A stretch of 10,064 nucleotides of DNA, taken from UBA668 sp046086305. Its GTDB lineage: Bacteria; Actinomycetota; Acidimicrobiia; Acidimicrobiales; Ilumatobacteraceae. The stretch lies in assembly GCA_046086305.1 (NCBI GenBank), contig JBJSXI010000101.1:1-10064 (forward strand), read 5' to 3'. Of this stretch, positions 1-6,388 are shown piece after piece. How positions within the stretch are numbered: the first letter of the stretch is position 1; every line of letters begins with the position of its first letter. The notes beneath the pieces were generated by a model. The model was given only the letters and a program-made list of their open reading frames with translations, ran no database searches and was not told the DNA's origin. A program made the position numbers and the translations under genes.

Positions 1-1
1 G

Positions 2-2047
2 GCGATGCAGATGCTGGCCGACATCGACGAGGAAACCGTCGACATGCAGGCCAACTACGACAACACCACCGAGGAGCCGTCGGTCCTGCCGGCGCGGTTC
101 CCCAACCTGTTGGTCAACGGCAGCCAGGGCATCGCGGTGGGGATGGCCACGAGCATCCCGCCGCACAATCTCGGCGAGGTCATCGACGCAACGGTGCATC
201 TGATCCGCAATCCCGAGGCCACCTCCGACGATCTCATGCAGTTCGTCAAGGGACCCGACTTCCCGACGGGCGGCAGCATCCTCGGTCGCTCGGGCATCAT
301 CGATGCGTATCGCACCGGTCGCGGCAGTGTGAAGGTGCGGGCGACGGCGACCATCGAAGAAGGTCGTCGCGGCCAGATGCAGATCGTCGTCACCGAACTG
401 CCGTATCAGGCGAGTTGCAGTGCGATCGCCGGCCGGATCCAAGAACTCGTCGATGACGGCTCACTCGACGGCATCGCCGACGTGAACGACGGGTCGGCGG
501 GCGGCAAGACCAACCTCGTCGTCACACTGAAGCGCGACGCGAATGCGAACGTCGTGCTGAACAACCTGTTCAAGCTCACCCAACTGCAATCGAGCTTCCC
601 CGTCAACATGGTCGCGCTCGTGCACGGTGTGCCGCGCACCCTCAACCTCCGCGACGCGCTGTCCGGCTACATCGAGCACCAGATCGACGTCATCACCCGG
701 CGCACACAGTTCCGCCTCGACAAGGCGCGCCGCCGTGAGCACATCCTCGAGGGGCGGATCAAGGCGCTCAACGTCATCGACGAGATCATCGCCCTCATCC
801 GCGCCTCCGACGACGCGTCGGCGGCGAAGGCCGGGCTGATGGCGGTGCCGTTCGAGTTCACCGAGATCCAGGCGACCGACATTCTCGAGATGCGTCTCGC
901 TCAACTCACCCGTCTCAGCAGGATCGATCTGGAGACCGAACTCACCGATGTCCGTGCCCGGATCATCGAACTGCAGAGCATCCTCGACGACCCTCAGAAA
1001 CTCCGTCAGGTGATCATCGACGAGATGACTGCGATCAAGGTCGAGTTCGCCACCCCGCGGGTGTGCAGTATCGGCCACGACATCGGCGAGATGCGGATCG
1101 AGGATCTCACCGAGGACAAGGAACTCGTCATCGTGATGACCGAGGCCCAGTACGTCAAGGCCGTTCCCGCCTCGTCGTTCAAGGTGCAGGGTCGAGGTGG
1201 ACGCGGTGTGGCGGGGGCTCGACTGAAGTCCGACGACATCGTCAGGCACGTGATCTTCACCAGCTCGCACGCCTACCTGTTGTTCTTCAGCAACCGCGGT
1301 CGGGTGTACCGACTGCGGGCCCTCGAGGTGCCCGAGCGCGAGCGCACCGCCAAGGGCATCCCGATCGTGAACCTGCTGCCGCTGCAACCCGACGAGCGGA
1401 TCCAGGCGATCATCGACACTCGTGAGTTCGCTGCCGAGCGGTACCTGTTCTTCGCGACACGCAACGGCGTGGTGAAGAAGACGTCGTTCGACGAGTACGA
1501 CAACGGTCGCCGCGACGGGCTGATCGCGCTCAACCTGCGTGATGGCGACGAGCTCGTGCGGGTCATCGAAACGTCGGGGACCGACGACATCTTCATGGTC
1601 ACACGCAAGGGCATGACGATCCGCTTCAACGAGGCCGAGGTTCGCTCGATGGGCCGAGCTGCGTCGGGTGTACGCGGGATGAAGTTGCGTGTCGGCGACG
1701 CCGTGGTGAGTGTCGATCTCGCCAAGGACGACACGTCGATCCTGATGGTCCTCGACGGCGGATATGGCAAGCGCACCCAACTGCACCACTTCAAGGTCCA
1801 AGGCCGTGGTGGTCAGGGTGTCATCGGCATCAAGCCCAACGACAAGAAGGGGTTCGTCGTCTCGGCATTCATGGTCGGTCTCGAGGATGAGATCGTCGCC
1901 GTGTCGAGTGCGGGGGTCACCATTCGCATGCCTGTACGCGCGATCAGCTCGCAGGGGCGCAGTGCGACGGGGGTCAAGGTGATGGCCCTCGGTGAAGGAC
2001 AGACCGTTGCATCGGTCACCCCGATCCTGGCCAGCGACGAGGACTGA
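2..2047 (+). CDS. gyrA: DNA gyrase subunit A, 5'-truncated by the window edge
   Basis: GyrA is the DNA-breaking and DNA-wrapping subunit of the A2B2 type II topoisomerase that adds negative supercoils using ATP hydrolysed by GyrB. 681 residues are visible. By alignment from memory to E. coli GyrA the window begins near residue 131, so the quinolone-determining region and the catalytic tyrosine lie just upstream and cannot be examined. Visible parts: end of the winged-helix/tower region with NLLVNGSQGIAVGMATS (about 36-52) and PPHNLGEVI, a coiled-coil segment around 220-340 ending in the DILEMRLAQLTRL gate helices, then the C-terminal beta-pinwheel from about 370. The pinwheel carries QGRGGRG at 396-402 and a second box-like QGRGGQG at 600-606. 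The presence of a full pinwheel with these boxes argues for GyrA rather than ParC. The protein ends with a very short acidic tail (SDED). The next gene starts 4 bases after the stop. Confidence 0.97.
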   Translation, partial: AMQMLADIDEETVDMQANYDNTTEEPSVLPARFPNLLVNGSQGIAVGMATSIPPHNLGEVIDATVHLIRNPEATSDDLMQFVKGPDFPTGGSILGRSGIIDAYRTGRGSVKVRATATIEEGRRGQMQIVVTELPYQASCSAIAGRIQELVDDGSLDGIADVNDGSAGGKTNLVVTLKRDANANVVLNNLFKLTQLQSSFPVNMVALVHGVPRTLNLRDALSGYIEHQIDVITRRTQFRLDKARRREHILEGRIKALNVIDEIIALIRASDDASAAKAGLMAVPFEFTEIQATDILEMRLAQLTRLSRIDLETELTDVRARIIELQSILDDPQKLRQVIIDEMTAIKVEFATPRVCSIGHDIGEMRIEDLTEDKELVIVMTEAQYVKAVPASSFKVQGRGGRGVAGARLKSDDIVRHVIFTSSHAYLLFFSNRGRVYRLRALEVPERERTAKGIPIVNLLPLQPDERIQAIIDTREFAAERYLFFATRNGVVKKTSFDEYDNGRRDGLIALNLRDGDELVRVIETSGTDDIFMVTRKGMTIRFNEAEVRSMGRAASGVRGMKLRVGDAVVSVDLAKDDTSILMVLDGGYGKRTQLHHFKVQGRGGQGVIGIKPNDKKGFVVSAFMVGLEDEIVAVSSAGVTIRMPVRAISSQGRSATGVKVMALGEGQTVASVTPILASDED
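2039..2043 (+). promoter_or_regulatory. Shine-Dalgarno sequence for the TadE-like gene
   Basis: GAGGA lies inside the last codons of gyrA, 8 bases before the ATG at 2052. It selects that ATG over the in-frame upstream ATG at 1992, which lies inside gyrA, and fits co-translation from the gyrA message. Confidence 0.6.
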
Positions 2048-2051
2048 GCCG

Positions 2052-2393
2052 ATGGGCGGCCGTGTGCCGCGAGGGTCGGCCGATCGGGGTCAGGCGATCC
2101 CGATACTCGTCATCGTCGTCGGCATGGTCGTCGCGCTGGGTGTCGGCACGCTGCAGTTCGGCGCTCGTCGACTCGACGAGGCCCGCGCTGCGTCGGTGGC
2201 CGACGCTGCGGCACTCGCCGGTGTGGTGCATGGTCGTGAGATCGCCGCAGCCACGGCGCAGGTGAACGGCGCCCAGCTCGTCGGCTGGACAGTGGAGGCA
2301 GTCGACCCGATCGACGGGGCCGTCGTCGTGGTGACGGTCGTGGTGTCGATCGGCGAGGCGACGGCAGCGGCGCGGGCGTCGCGCGCCCCCTGA
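2052..2393 (+). CDS. TadE-like single-helix membrane/pseudopilin-type protein
   Basis: A 113-residue protein of unknown specific role. After a short basic N-terminus, DRGQA at 11-15 leads into one hydrophobic segment (about 16-36, PILVIVVGMVVALGVG). It continues with an amphipathic stretch DEARAASVADAAALAG (42-57). This layout (short polar leader, RGQ/RGS-type motif, one helix, then alanine-rich helix with repeated ADAAA) is that of TadE/TadG-like proteins, including the actinobacterial 'helicase/secretion neighbourhood TadE-like' family. Those are tight-adherence pilus minor pilins or their relatives. No other tad genes are visible here, so a pilus role is inference. The start at 2052 is chosen because of the GAGGA sequence at 2039-2043; a longer reading from 1992 would overlap gyrA by 56 bases. 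The gene sits 4 bases after gyrA and is almost certainly on its transcript. Confidence 0.7.
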   Translation: MGGRVPRGSADRGQAIPILVIVVGMVVALGVGTLQFGARRLDEARAASVADAAALAGVVHGREIAAATAQVNGAQLVGWTVEAVDPIDGAVVVVTVVVSIGEATAAARASRAP

Positions 2394-2409
2394 ACGGCAA
2401 TGGGTCTCG

Positions 2410-2415
2410 TACACT
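2410..2415 (+). promoter_or_regulatory. -10 element (TACACT) for the DUF3566 gene, predicted leaderless
   Basis: TACACT ends 7 bases before the ATG at 2423, so transcription would begin on or one base before the start codon. No Shine-Dalgarno sequence precedes the ATG (CACGGCG). No convincing -35 box is present about 17 bases upstream. It gives the DUF3566 gene its own start in addition to any gyrA read-through. Confidence 0.55.
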
Positions 2416-2422
2416 CACGGCG

Positions 2423-3124
2423 ATGACGATCGATCCGACCGTCGGCTCCGGGCGGACGACTGCGACCCGGAGGGACGCCGCCGAGTCCGACGCGTCGCTC
2501 TTCGACCGGATGCGGCAGTTGCCGAGCGACACCGGGCGGCTGCCGACGGTGGGTGACCTGCCGGAGATCGTGCCAGCGGCGGGAGAGCGGAGGCCGAGCA
2601 CCGAGGTCGTGCGGATCCATCGACGACCGCGTGTCCGCCGAGTGACACGGGTCGTGCGCCATGTCGACACGTGGAGTGTCTTCAAGGTCGCCGTCGTCTT
2701 CAGTGCATTTCTCTACGTCGTCGCGCTCACGTCCGGCGTGCTGTTGTGGCAGGTGGCCGAGAACTCGGGCACGCTCGACAACGTCGAGCGGTTCTTCGAG
2801 AGTTTCGGGTGGGAGTCGTTCGAGTTGAAAGGTGGCGAGATCTACCACAATGCGTGGATCGCTGGGTTGTTCGCGGCCGTCGGTCTCACCGGGGCAGCGG
2901 TGCTGGTGGCGACACTGTTCAACTTGGTGAGTGATCTCGTCGGTGGGGTGCGGGTGAGCGTGCTCGAGGAAGAGGTCGAGGTGGCCGACCCGCGGGAGGT
3001 TCGCGCTGGCGGGCCGGTGTCGAACCGTCGGCCGGGGAGCGCACACGATGCCGCAGCGGCGGCCGTCCGGCGTGTCGTGGCCAGCGTTCGTGCGGCAACG
3101 CGCCGTGACGACGTCTCACGTTGA
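2423..3124 (+). CDS. DUF3566 membrane protein (Rv0007-like)
   Basis: A 233-residue protein. Residues 1-75 are polar and basic, rich in Arg, Pro and Ser, and look disordered. The DUF3566 domain follows: HVDTWSVFKVAVVFSAFLY (80-98), a first membrane helix at about 87-110, an extracytoplasmic segment with EIYHN (139-143), a second helix at about 144-168, and the family hallmark NLVSDLVGGVRVSV (167-180). An acidic stretch LEEEVEVADPREV and a basic tail (RRVVASVRAATRR) end the protein. Both termini are predicted to be cytoplasmic. DUF3566 proteins are commonly encoded directly downstream of gyrA in Actinobacteria, and mycobacterial Rv0007 is the obvious counterpart. The function is not known; polar-growth or envelope roles have been considered for genes of this neighbourhood. 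The start is supported by the leaderless-type TACACT element and by the absence of coding potential upstream. A tRNA gene follows 38 bases downstream. Confidence 0.85.
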   Translation: MTIDPTVGSGRTTATRRDAAESDASLFDRMRQLPSDTGRLPTVGDLPEIVPAAGERRPSTEVVRIHRRPRVRRVTRVVRHVDTWSVFKVAVVFSAFLYVVALTSGVLLWQVAENSGTLDNVERFFESFGWESFELKGGEIYHNAWIAGLFAAVGLTGAAVLVATLFNLVSDLVGGVRVSVLEEEVEVADPREVRAGGPVSNRRPGSAHDAAAAAVRRVVASVRAATRRDDVSR

Positions 3125-3150
3125 GGGTTCTCCCCGCCGGCCGATAGCCT
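3121..3150 (+). promoter_or_regulatory. Candidate promoter of tRNA-Ile
   Basis: TTGAGG (3121-3126), overlapping the DUF3566 stop codon, is separated by 18 bases from TAGCCT (3145-3150). Transcription would begin near 3157 and give a leader of about 6 bases before the mature tRNA. This is the only promoter in the window where a reasonable -35 match can be seen. Confidence 0.5.
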
Positions 3151-3162
3151 TCGGGCGCCACC

Positions 3163-3236
3163 GGGGCTATAGCTCAGTCGGTTAGAGCGCATCCCTGATA
3201 AGGATGAGGTCACAAGTTCGATTCTTGTTAGCCCCA
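3163..3236 (+). tRNA. ileT: tRNA-Ile (anticodon GAT)
   Basis: A complete 74-base cloverleaf. The acceptor stem GGGGCTA (3163-3169) pairs with TAGCCCC (3229-3235), with A3236 as discriminator. The anticodon arm CATCC-CTGATAA-GGATG (3190-3206) carries GAT at 3197-3199. The T arm is ACAAG-TTCGATT-CTTGT (3212-3228). The D arm contains AGCTCAGTCGGTTAGAGC. The genome encodes CC but then G after the discriminator, so the terminal CCA must be completed enzymatically. Its position after gyrA and the DUF3566 gene matches the mycobacterial ileT locus. Confidence 0.97.
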
Positions 3237-3275
3237 CCGGTGTCGAGCGGTCCGAGTGCTTGTCGCGGCCGCCGA

Positions 3276-3281
3276 TACGAT
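3276..3281 (+). promoter_or_regulatory. -10 element (TACGAT) for the 48-aa microprotein gene, predicted leaderless
   Basis: TACGAT within GCCGATACGAT ends 8 bases before the GTG at 3290. A start near 3288-3290 would give an mRNA with at most a couple of untranslated bases. No Shine-Dalgarno sequence is visible before the GTG and no clear -35 box is seen. Confidence 0.5.
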
Positions 3282-3289
3282 CGTCCGTC

Positions 3290-3436
3290 GTGAGATTGCT
3301 CCGTCGGGCGCTGTACGCGCTCTCGCTCGCTGCCACCGTTGCCGGGGTGCTGCGTCTGCGCGGGAAGGGTGGGGTGCCACCCCAGGAGGGTGGATGGCGC
3401 GAGATCTCGCCGGCCGAGGCGACCGGCAGCTCGTGA
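3290..3436 (+). CDS. 48-residue membrane microprotein downstream of tRNA-Ile
   Basis: A short reading frame starting with GTG. The protein is MRLLRRALYALSLAATVAG (1-19), then VLRLRGKGGVPPQEGG and WREISPAEATGSS. It has a basic N-terminus (RLLRR), one hydrophobic helix (about 7-23) and a short polar tail with a Trp-Arg-Glu motif, as in a single-pass membrane microprotein. Support for being real: third codon positions are overwhelmingly G or C, a TACGAT -10 element lies 8 bases before the GTG, and the stop overlaps the next gene's start in the form GTGA (3433-3436). The location right after the gyrA/DUF3566/tRNA-Ile series recalls the small actinobacterial DLW-39 family, whose members of about 40 residues also have an N-terminal helix and a C-terminal D-L-W-x-E-A-T motif. 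The Trp-x-Glu of this protein could correspond, but that link is tentative and from memory. Function unknown. Confidence 0.6.
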   Translation: MRLLRRALYALSLAATVAGVLRLRGKGGVPPQEGGWREISPAEATGSS

Positions 3437-4428
3437 ACCTGACGAATTCGCCGATCGTCGGGGTCGTCGGATGCGGTGTGGTCGGCACCCGTGTGGTGCG
3501 TCATCTGTTACGCGCCGACGTGCGTGTCGCCGTGCACGATCCGCTCGTCGGTGGGCGGGTACCGGGAGGCGCCGTCGTCCTCGATGCCCTCGACGACATC
3601 TTCGTCTGCGACCTCGTCGTGCTGTGCGGGCCGGCCCCTCACGCGGCAACAACCTCGGCGTGCGTGCGCGAGGGCATCCCGGTCGTGTCGTGCGGCGACG
3701 ACCTCGATGATGTGCGCGCCATGGTCGCGCTGCACGAGACCGCGCTCGAGCGTGCCGTCACGGTCGTGGTCGGCGCTGGCATGGCACCGGGGTTGTCGGG
3801 TCTGCTCGCCCGCATGCTCGCCGATCGTCTGGCAACGGTCGACGAGTTGCACATCGCTGCGCACGGCACGGCGGGACCGGCCTGCGCGCGCCAGCATCAT
3901 GATGCACTCGGCGCCCCTGCGATCGGGTGGCACGACGGGACATGGATCGAGCCCGCAGGTGGGAGTGGCCGCGAGTTGGTGTGGTTCCCCGAGCCGATCG
4001 CAGCCCATGACTGCTACCGCGCTGCGGTCGCCGATCCGCTGCTGTTGCATCGGGTATTCACCGAGGTCACGCGGATCTCTGCTCGTGTGTCGGCCACTCG
4101 GCGCGATCGACTGACGGCACGGCTCCCGATGCTGACGCCACCGCACGCAACGGGTGACCTCGGTGCGGTGCGTGTCGAAGCGCGTGGCGCAGCGACCGAC
4201 GGCGCGAGGGAGACGCTCATCGCGGGGTCCACTGGTGCTGTGGGCGATCTGTGTGCGGCGGTCGGCGCGGCAACCGCGCTTGCGGTGCTCGGAGCACCGA
4301 ACACGCCGGCGGGTGTCTGGTCTGCGGGAGATGCCTCGCTCGCCGACCTCGACCTGCTCAGCAGGGCCATGGCACTCGGCGTTCACGTCCAGGAATTCAC
4401 GGGAGTGACGAGGACCACTGCGTGGTGA
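3433..4428 (+). CDS. Saccharopine-dehydrogenase-like NAD(P)-binding Rossmann protein
   Basis: A 331-residue cytoplasmic protein. IVGVVGCGVVGTRVVRHLL (8-26) is a dinucleotide-binding beta-alpha-beta unit with G13-x-G15-x-x-G18. VAVHDP (32-37) is the second strand, with an acidic residue where NAD ribose is usually bound. LVVLCGPAPH (61-70) and GIPVVSCGDD (81-90) complete the pattern 'is the neighbouring node a problem; then stay put'. GAGMAPGLSGLLAR (114-127) resembles the segment that follows the Rossmann domain in saccharopine/carboxynorspermidine dehydrogenase-like proteins. The remaining 200 residues are a mixed alpha/beta domain without recognisable catalytic residues, so substrate and reaction are unknown. 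The start GTG at 3433 places four to eight residues before the first strand, as usual for the fold, and overlaps the microprotein stop (GTGA). An alternative ATG at 3394 has an AGGAGG only 4 bases ahead and would add 13 residues. It converges with the DUF1003 gene, 7 bases apart. Confidence 0.75.
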   Translation: MNLTNSPIVGVVGCGVVGTRVVRHLLRADVRVAVHDPLVGGRVPGGAVVLDALDDIFVCDLVVLCGPAPHAATTSACVREGIPVVSCGDDLDDVRAMVALHETALERAVTVVVGAGMAPGLSGLLARMLADRLATVDELHIAAHGTAGPACARQHHDALGAPAIGWHDGTWIEPAGGSGRELVWFPEPIAAHDCYRAAVADPLLLHRVFTEVTRISARVSATRRDRLTARLPMLTPPHATGDLGAVRVEARGAATDGARETLIAGSTGAVGDLCAAVGAATALAVLGAPNTPAGVWSAGDASLADLDLLSRAMALGVHVQEFTGVTRTTAW

Positions 4429-4435
4429 TGGGCGC

Positions 4436-4981
4436 TCAGCGGGTGCCGTCGAGACGTTCGGTCAGTTCGTCGAGTCGTGACTGCAGTGCCGAGAGCGCCT
4501 CACCGAGGGTGCGACCGAGGTCGTCGAGGCGTGCATCGAGGTCGACCGACTGCGGCGCGTCGGCAAGTGCGAGACGCACGCTGGCGATCTCGCGGGCGAG
4601 GAACTCGGTGTCGGCCTGATTGCGTTCGGCGAGGCGGCGGTCGTTCTCGGCCTGGTTGCGATCGCGCTGCTCCTGGCGGTTCTGGGCGAGCAGGATGAGC
4701 GGTGCGGCGTACGCAGCTTGGAGCGACAGCAGCAGGGTGAGACCGACGAACTGCCACTCGTCGAATCGCAGATCATGCGGACCGAAGCTGTTCCAGAGGA
4801 CCCACAGGATGCAGAACACCGTCTGGTAGACGAGGAACCTCGCCGTGCCGAAGTACCGGGCGATGCTCTCACTGAACTGGCCGAATGCGTCGGGGTCGTA
4901 ATGCACCCCGAGGCGACGGCGCTCACGCGGCACACTCAGACTCACCCGTGCGACGCGGCGGGTCTCGGTGTCACGGCTCAT
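4436..4981 (-). CDS. DUF1003 two-helix membrane protein with C-terminal coiled coil
   Basis: A 181-residue protein. The DUF1003 core runs from about residue 38 to 125: RYFGTARFLVYQ (42-53), helix 1 at about 46-66 ending in WVLWNSFGP, FDEWQFVGLTLLLS (73-86), helix 2 at about 78-100 with AAYAAPLILLAQNRQ, then the highly charged RDRNQAENDRRLAERNQADTEF typical of the family. Residues 148-178 have leucines at 3/4-residue spacing (LDARLDDLG through LDELTERL) and should form a coiled coil. Both termini are predicted in the cytoplasm. The family function is not established. The ATG overlaps the stop of the MgtE-N/CBS gene by 4 bases (ATGA, 4978-4981 on the minus strand), so the two are translationally coupled. 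As I recall, the same pair occurs in mycobacteria (Rv1231c/Rv1232c), which suggests a joint function. Confidence 0.88.
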   Translation of the reverse strand: MSRDTETRRVARVSLSVPRERRRLGVHYDPDAFGQFSESIARYFGTARFLVYQTVFCILWVLWNSFGPHDLRFDEWQFVGLTLLLSLQAAYAAPLILLAQNRQEQRDRNQAENDRRLAERNQADTEFLAREIASVRLALADAPQSVDLDARLDDLGRTLGEALSALQSRLDELTERLDGTR

Positions 4982-6246
4982 CGTGACACCGCCTCTGCAC
5001 TCACCCGCCTGCGTTGACGCCAGCCCGTCGGCAGGGTGCGGTCGAGGACGTCGTCGACGGTGATCGCACCAAGGAGACGCCCGGCCTCGTCACACACACC
5101 GATCGACAGCAGGTTGTAGGTCGCGAGTCGCTCGGCCACCTCGCGCTCGGTGGTCTCGGGCGGGATCGTCGGTTCGGCGACGACGAGTCGGCCGATCTCC
5201 ATTGCTGGCGGTTCGCGCAGGAGTCGCTGGAAGTGGACGACGCCGAGATAGGTGCCGGTCGGTGTCTTGAACGGTGGCTGGACGACGAACACCTGCGCTG
5301 CGATCGACGACAACCACTCCGGATCGCGGATCTCGGCGAGTGCCTCGGCGACCGTCGAGCCCGGCCCGAGGACGATGATCTCGGGTGTCAGCAGCGACCC
5401 TGCGGTGCCCTCGTCGTAGCTGAGGAGGCGACGCACGACATCGGCGTCCTCATCGTCCATCGCGTCGAGGACCTTGGTGCGTTGCTCACCGGGCATCTCG
5501 GCGAGGAGGTCGGCGAGATCGTCGAACTCCATCTCCTCGAGCACGCCGACGAGTCGTTCGATGTCGAGAGCCTCGATGATCCGCAACTGCTCGGCTTCGG
5601 GCAACTCTTCGAGCAAGTCGGCAAGTCGCTCGTCGTCCATGGCTGCAGCGAGCTGGGTACGACGTGCGTGGGGGAGCGCGCGAACGATGCTGGCAACGTC
5701 GGAGGGGTGCATGTCGCGCAGCCGGGCAGCCTCGGCGGCCATCTCGGTCCCGGCATCACCACGGAACAGGGTCGGCACCTCGGCGACGTCGACCAGACGG
5801 AAGCTCGGACGGCGCCGGACGACACCACCGAGTGAGGTGTGCCGGGCGAGCCGCACCTTGGCCGGCTCCCACCACGTCTGGCGCCCGTCGCTGACCGTAC
5901 GCAGGGCGATGTCGCTCACCCACTCGTCGGTCGAACGCGACCGTGGGCCCTCCGAGATGCGCCGGTCGATGATGTCGCGGCCGATGAGGATCTCGCCAGG
6001 CCGCGGTTTGAACGGGTTGAGGTCGAGATCCCAGCTGCGCAGTCGGGCACCCTGGGTGTCGAGTCCGGCGAGGCGGCCGGCGTTGACGAAGATCCGTCGC
6101 CGCTGGCTCGTGGCGACGAACCCCACCACCCGGGGCGCGGTGCCGGGGACGAGGACGATGTCGTCGAGCCGTCCGATCGGTGCGCCGCCCGCATCGAGGA
6201 GGGGGAGCCGCATGATGCGGAACGCGTAGATCAGCTCCCCTGCCAT
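4978..6246 (-). CDS. MgtE-N and CBS-domain protein with PRC-barrel-like N-terminus, no channel domain
   Basis: A 422-residue soluble protein. Residues 5-90 resemble a PRC-barrel (LPLLDAGGAPIGRLDDIVL, then VVGFVA and RRRIFVN). A second similar segment spans about 100-160 (SDIALRTVSDG to FRLVDVAEV). Residues 170-280 are the MgtE N-terminal superhelical domain, with repeats of the MHPSDVASIVRALP, DDERLADLLEELP and FDDLADLLAEMP kind. SYDEGTAGSLLTPE (276-289) is the usual link to CBS1 (about 283-345), followed by CBS2 (348-405). In true MgtE transporters this cytosolic part senses Mg2+ and gates a membrane channel; here the protein ends after CBS2, so it is not itself a transporter. Start at 6246: MAGELIYAFR begins the first domain, and TAGCCT ends 7 bases upstream. 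The longer reading from 6372 adds a low-complexity arginine/proline stretch. The downstream DUF1003 gene overlaps by 4 bases. Confidence 0.88.
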   Translation of the reverse strand: MAGELIYAFRIMRLPLLDAGGAPIGRLDDIVLVPGTAPRVVGFVATSQRRRIFVNAGRLAGLDTQGARLRSWDLDLNPFKPRPGEILIGRDIIDRRISEGPRSRSTDEWVSDIALRTVSDGRQTWWEPAKVRLARHTSLGGVVRRRPSFRLVDVAEVPTLFRGDAGTEMAAEAARLRDMHPSDVASIVRALPHARRTQLAAAMDDERLADLLEELPEAEQLRIIEALDIERLVGVLEEMEFDDLADLLAEMPGEQRTKVLDAMDDEDADVVRRLLSYDEGTAGSLLTPEIIVLGPGSTVAEALAEIRDPEWLSSIAAQVFVVQPPFKTPTGTYLGVVHFQRLLREPPAMEIGRLVVAEPTIPPETTEREVAERLATYNLLSIGVCDEAGRLLGAITVDDVLDRTLPTGWRQRRRVSAEAVSR

Positions 6247-6253
6247 GTCGCGC

Positions 6254-6259
6254 AGGCTA
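6254..6259 (-). promoter_or_regulatory. -10 element (TAGCCT) for the MgtE-N/CBS gene, predicted leaderless
   Basis: On the minus strand TAGCCT is followed by GCGCGAC and then ATG, a 7-base gap. The hexamer is identical to the one before tRNA-Ile. No Shine-Dalgarno sequence is present between it and the ATG. This promoter faces away from the one at 6377-6382 across a 142-base divergent intergenic region (6247-6388) in which I recognise nothing else. Confidence 0.5.
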
Positions 6260-6376
6260 CCCCCGCCCCGGGCGAAGGGAGGGGTGGCCGGCACTCCGGA
6301 CCAACCGGCCGTAGCGGTGAGTCGGGCCGGAGCGGAGGTGGTTCGCCAACTGCGTGCGCGTCGTGTCGCCATCGGC

Positions 6377-6382
6377 GATCAT
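6377..6382 (+). promoter_or_regulatory. Weak -10 element (GATCAT) for the 72-aa four-cysteine gene
   Basis: GATCAT keeps the A and final T of the -10 consensus and ends 6 bases before the ATG at 6389. The intervening CTGGGG is too close to the ATG to serve as a ribosome site. Its spacing fits the leaderless pattern of neighbouring genes, but the hexamer alone would not be convincing. Confidence 0.35.
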
Positions 6383-6388
6383 CTGGGG

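Noticed and set aside
461..1801. 446-codon open frame on the minus strand opposite gyrA
   Set aside because: It is a mirror of a GC-rich gene: the protein is rich in His, Asp, Val and Arg without domains, and the plus strand here is unmistakable GyrA.
3132..3166. Pairing of CCCCG (3132-3136) with CGGGG (3162-3166) before tRNA-Ile
   Set aside because: It would sequester the tRNA acceptor stem and is only five pairs; probably composition.
3256..3432. 59-residue upstream extension of the Rossmann protein, and the ATG at 3394
   Set aside because: The extension is antagonistic to the microprotein frame, which has the better codon bias. The ATG at 3394 has an AGGAGG only 4 bases away. The GTG at 3433 puts the first strand at the usual distance from the start.
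4414..4426. Small hairpin ACCAC-TGC-GTGGT at the end of the Rossmann gene, possibly a terminator between convergent genes
   Set aside because: Only five pairs with a three-base loop and no T-run; too weak to call, although the 7-base convergent gap would suit a terminator.
6286..6310. Inverted repeat GGCCGG-N13-CCGGCC in the divergent region before the MgtE-N/CBS gene
   Set aside because: Six all-G/C pairs with a 13-base loop are expected by chance in DNA of this composition; no second copy or other operator feature is seen.
6247..6372. 42-residue N-terminal extension of the MgtE-N/CBS protein
   Set aside because: Low-complexity Arg/Pro/Thr-rich sequence with no ribosome site; the first domain begins right after the ATG at 6246, which has its own -10 element.
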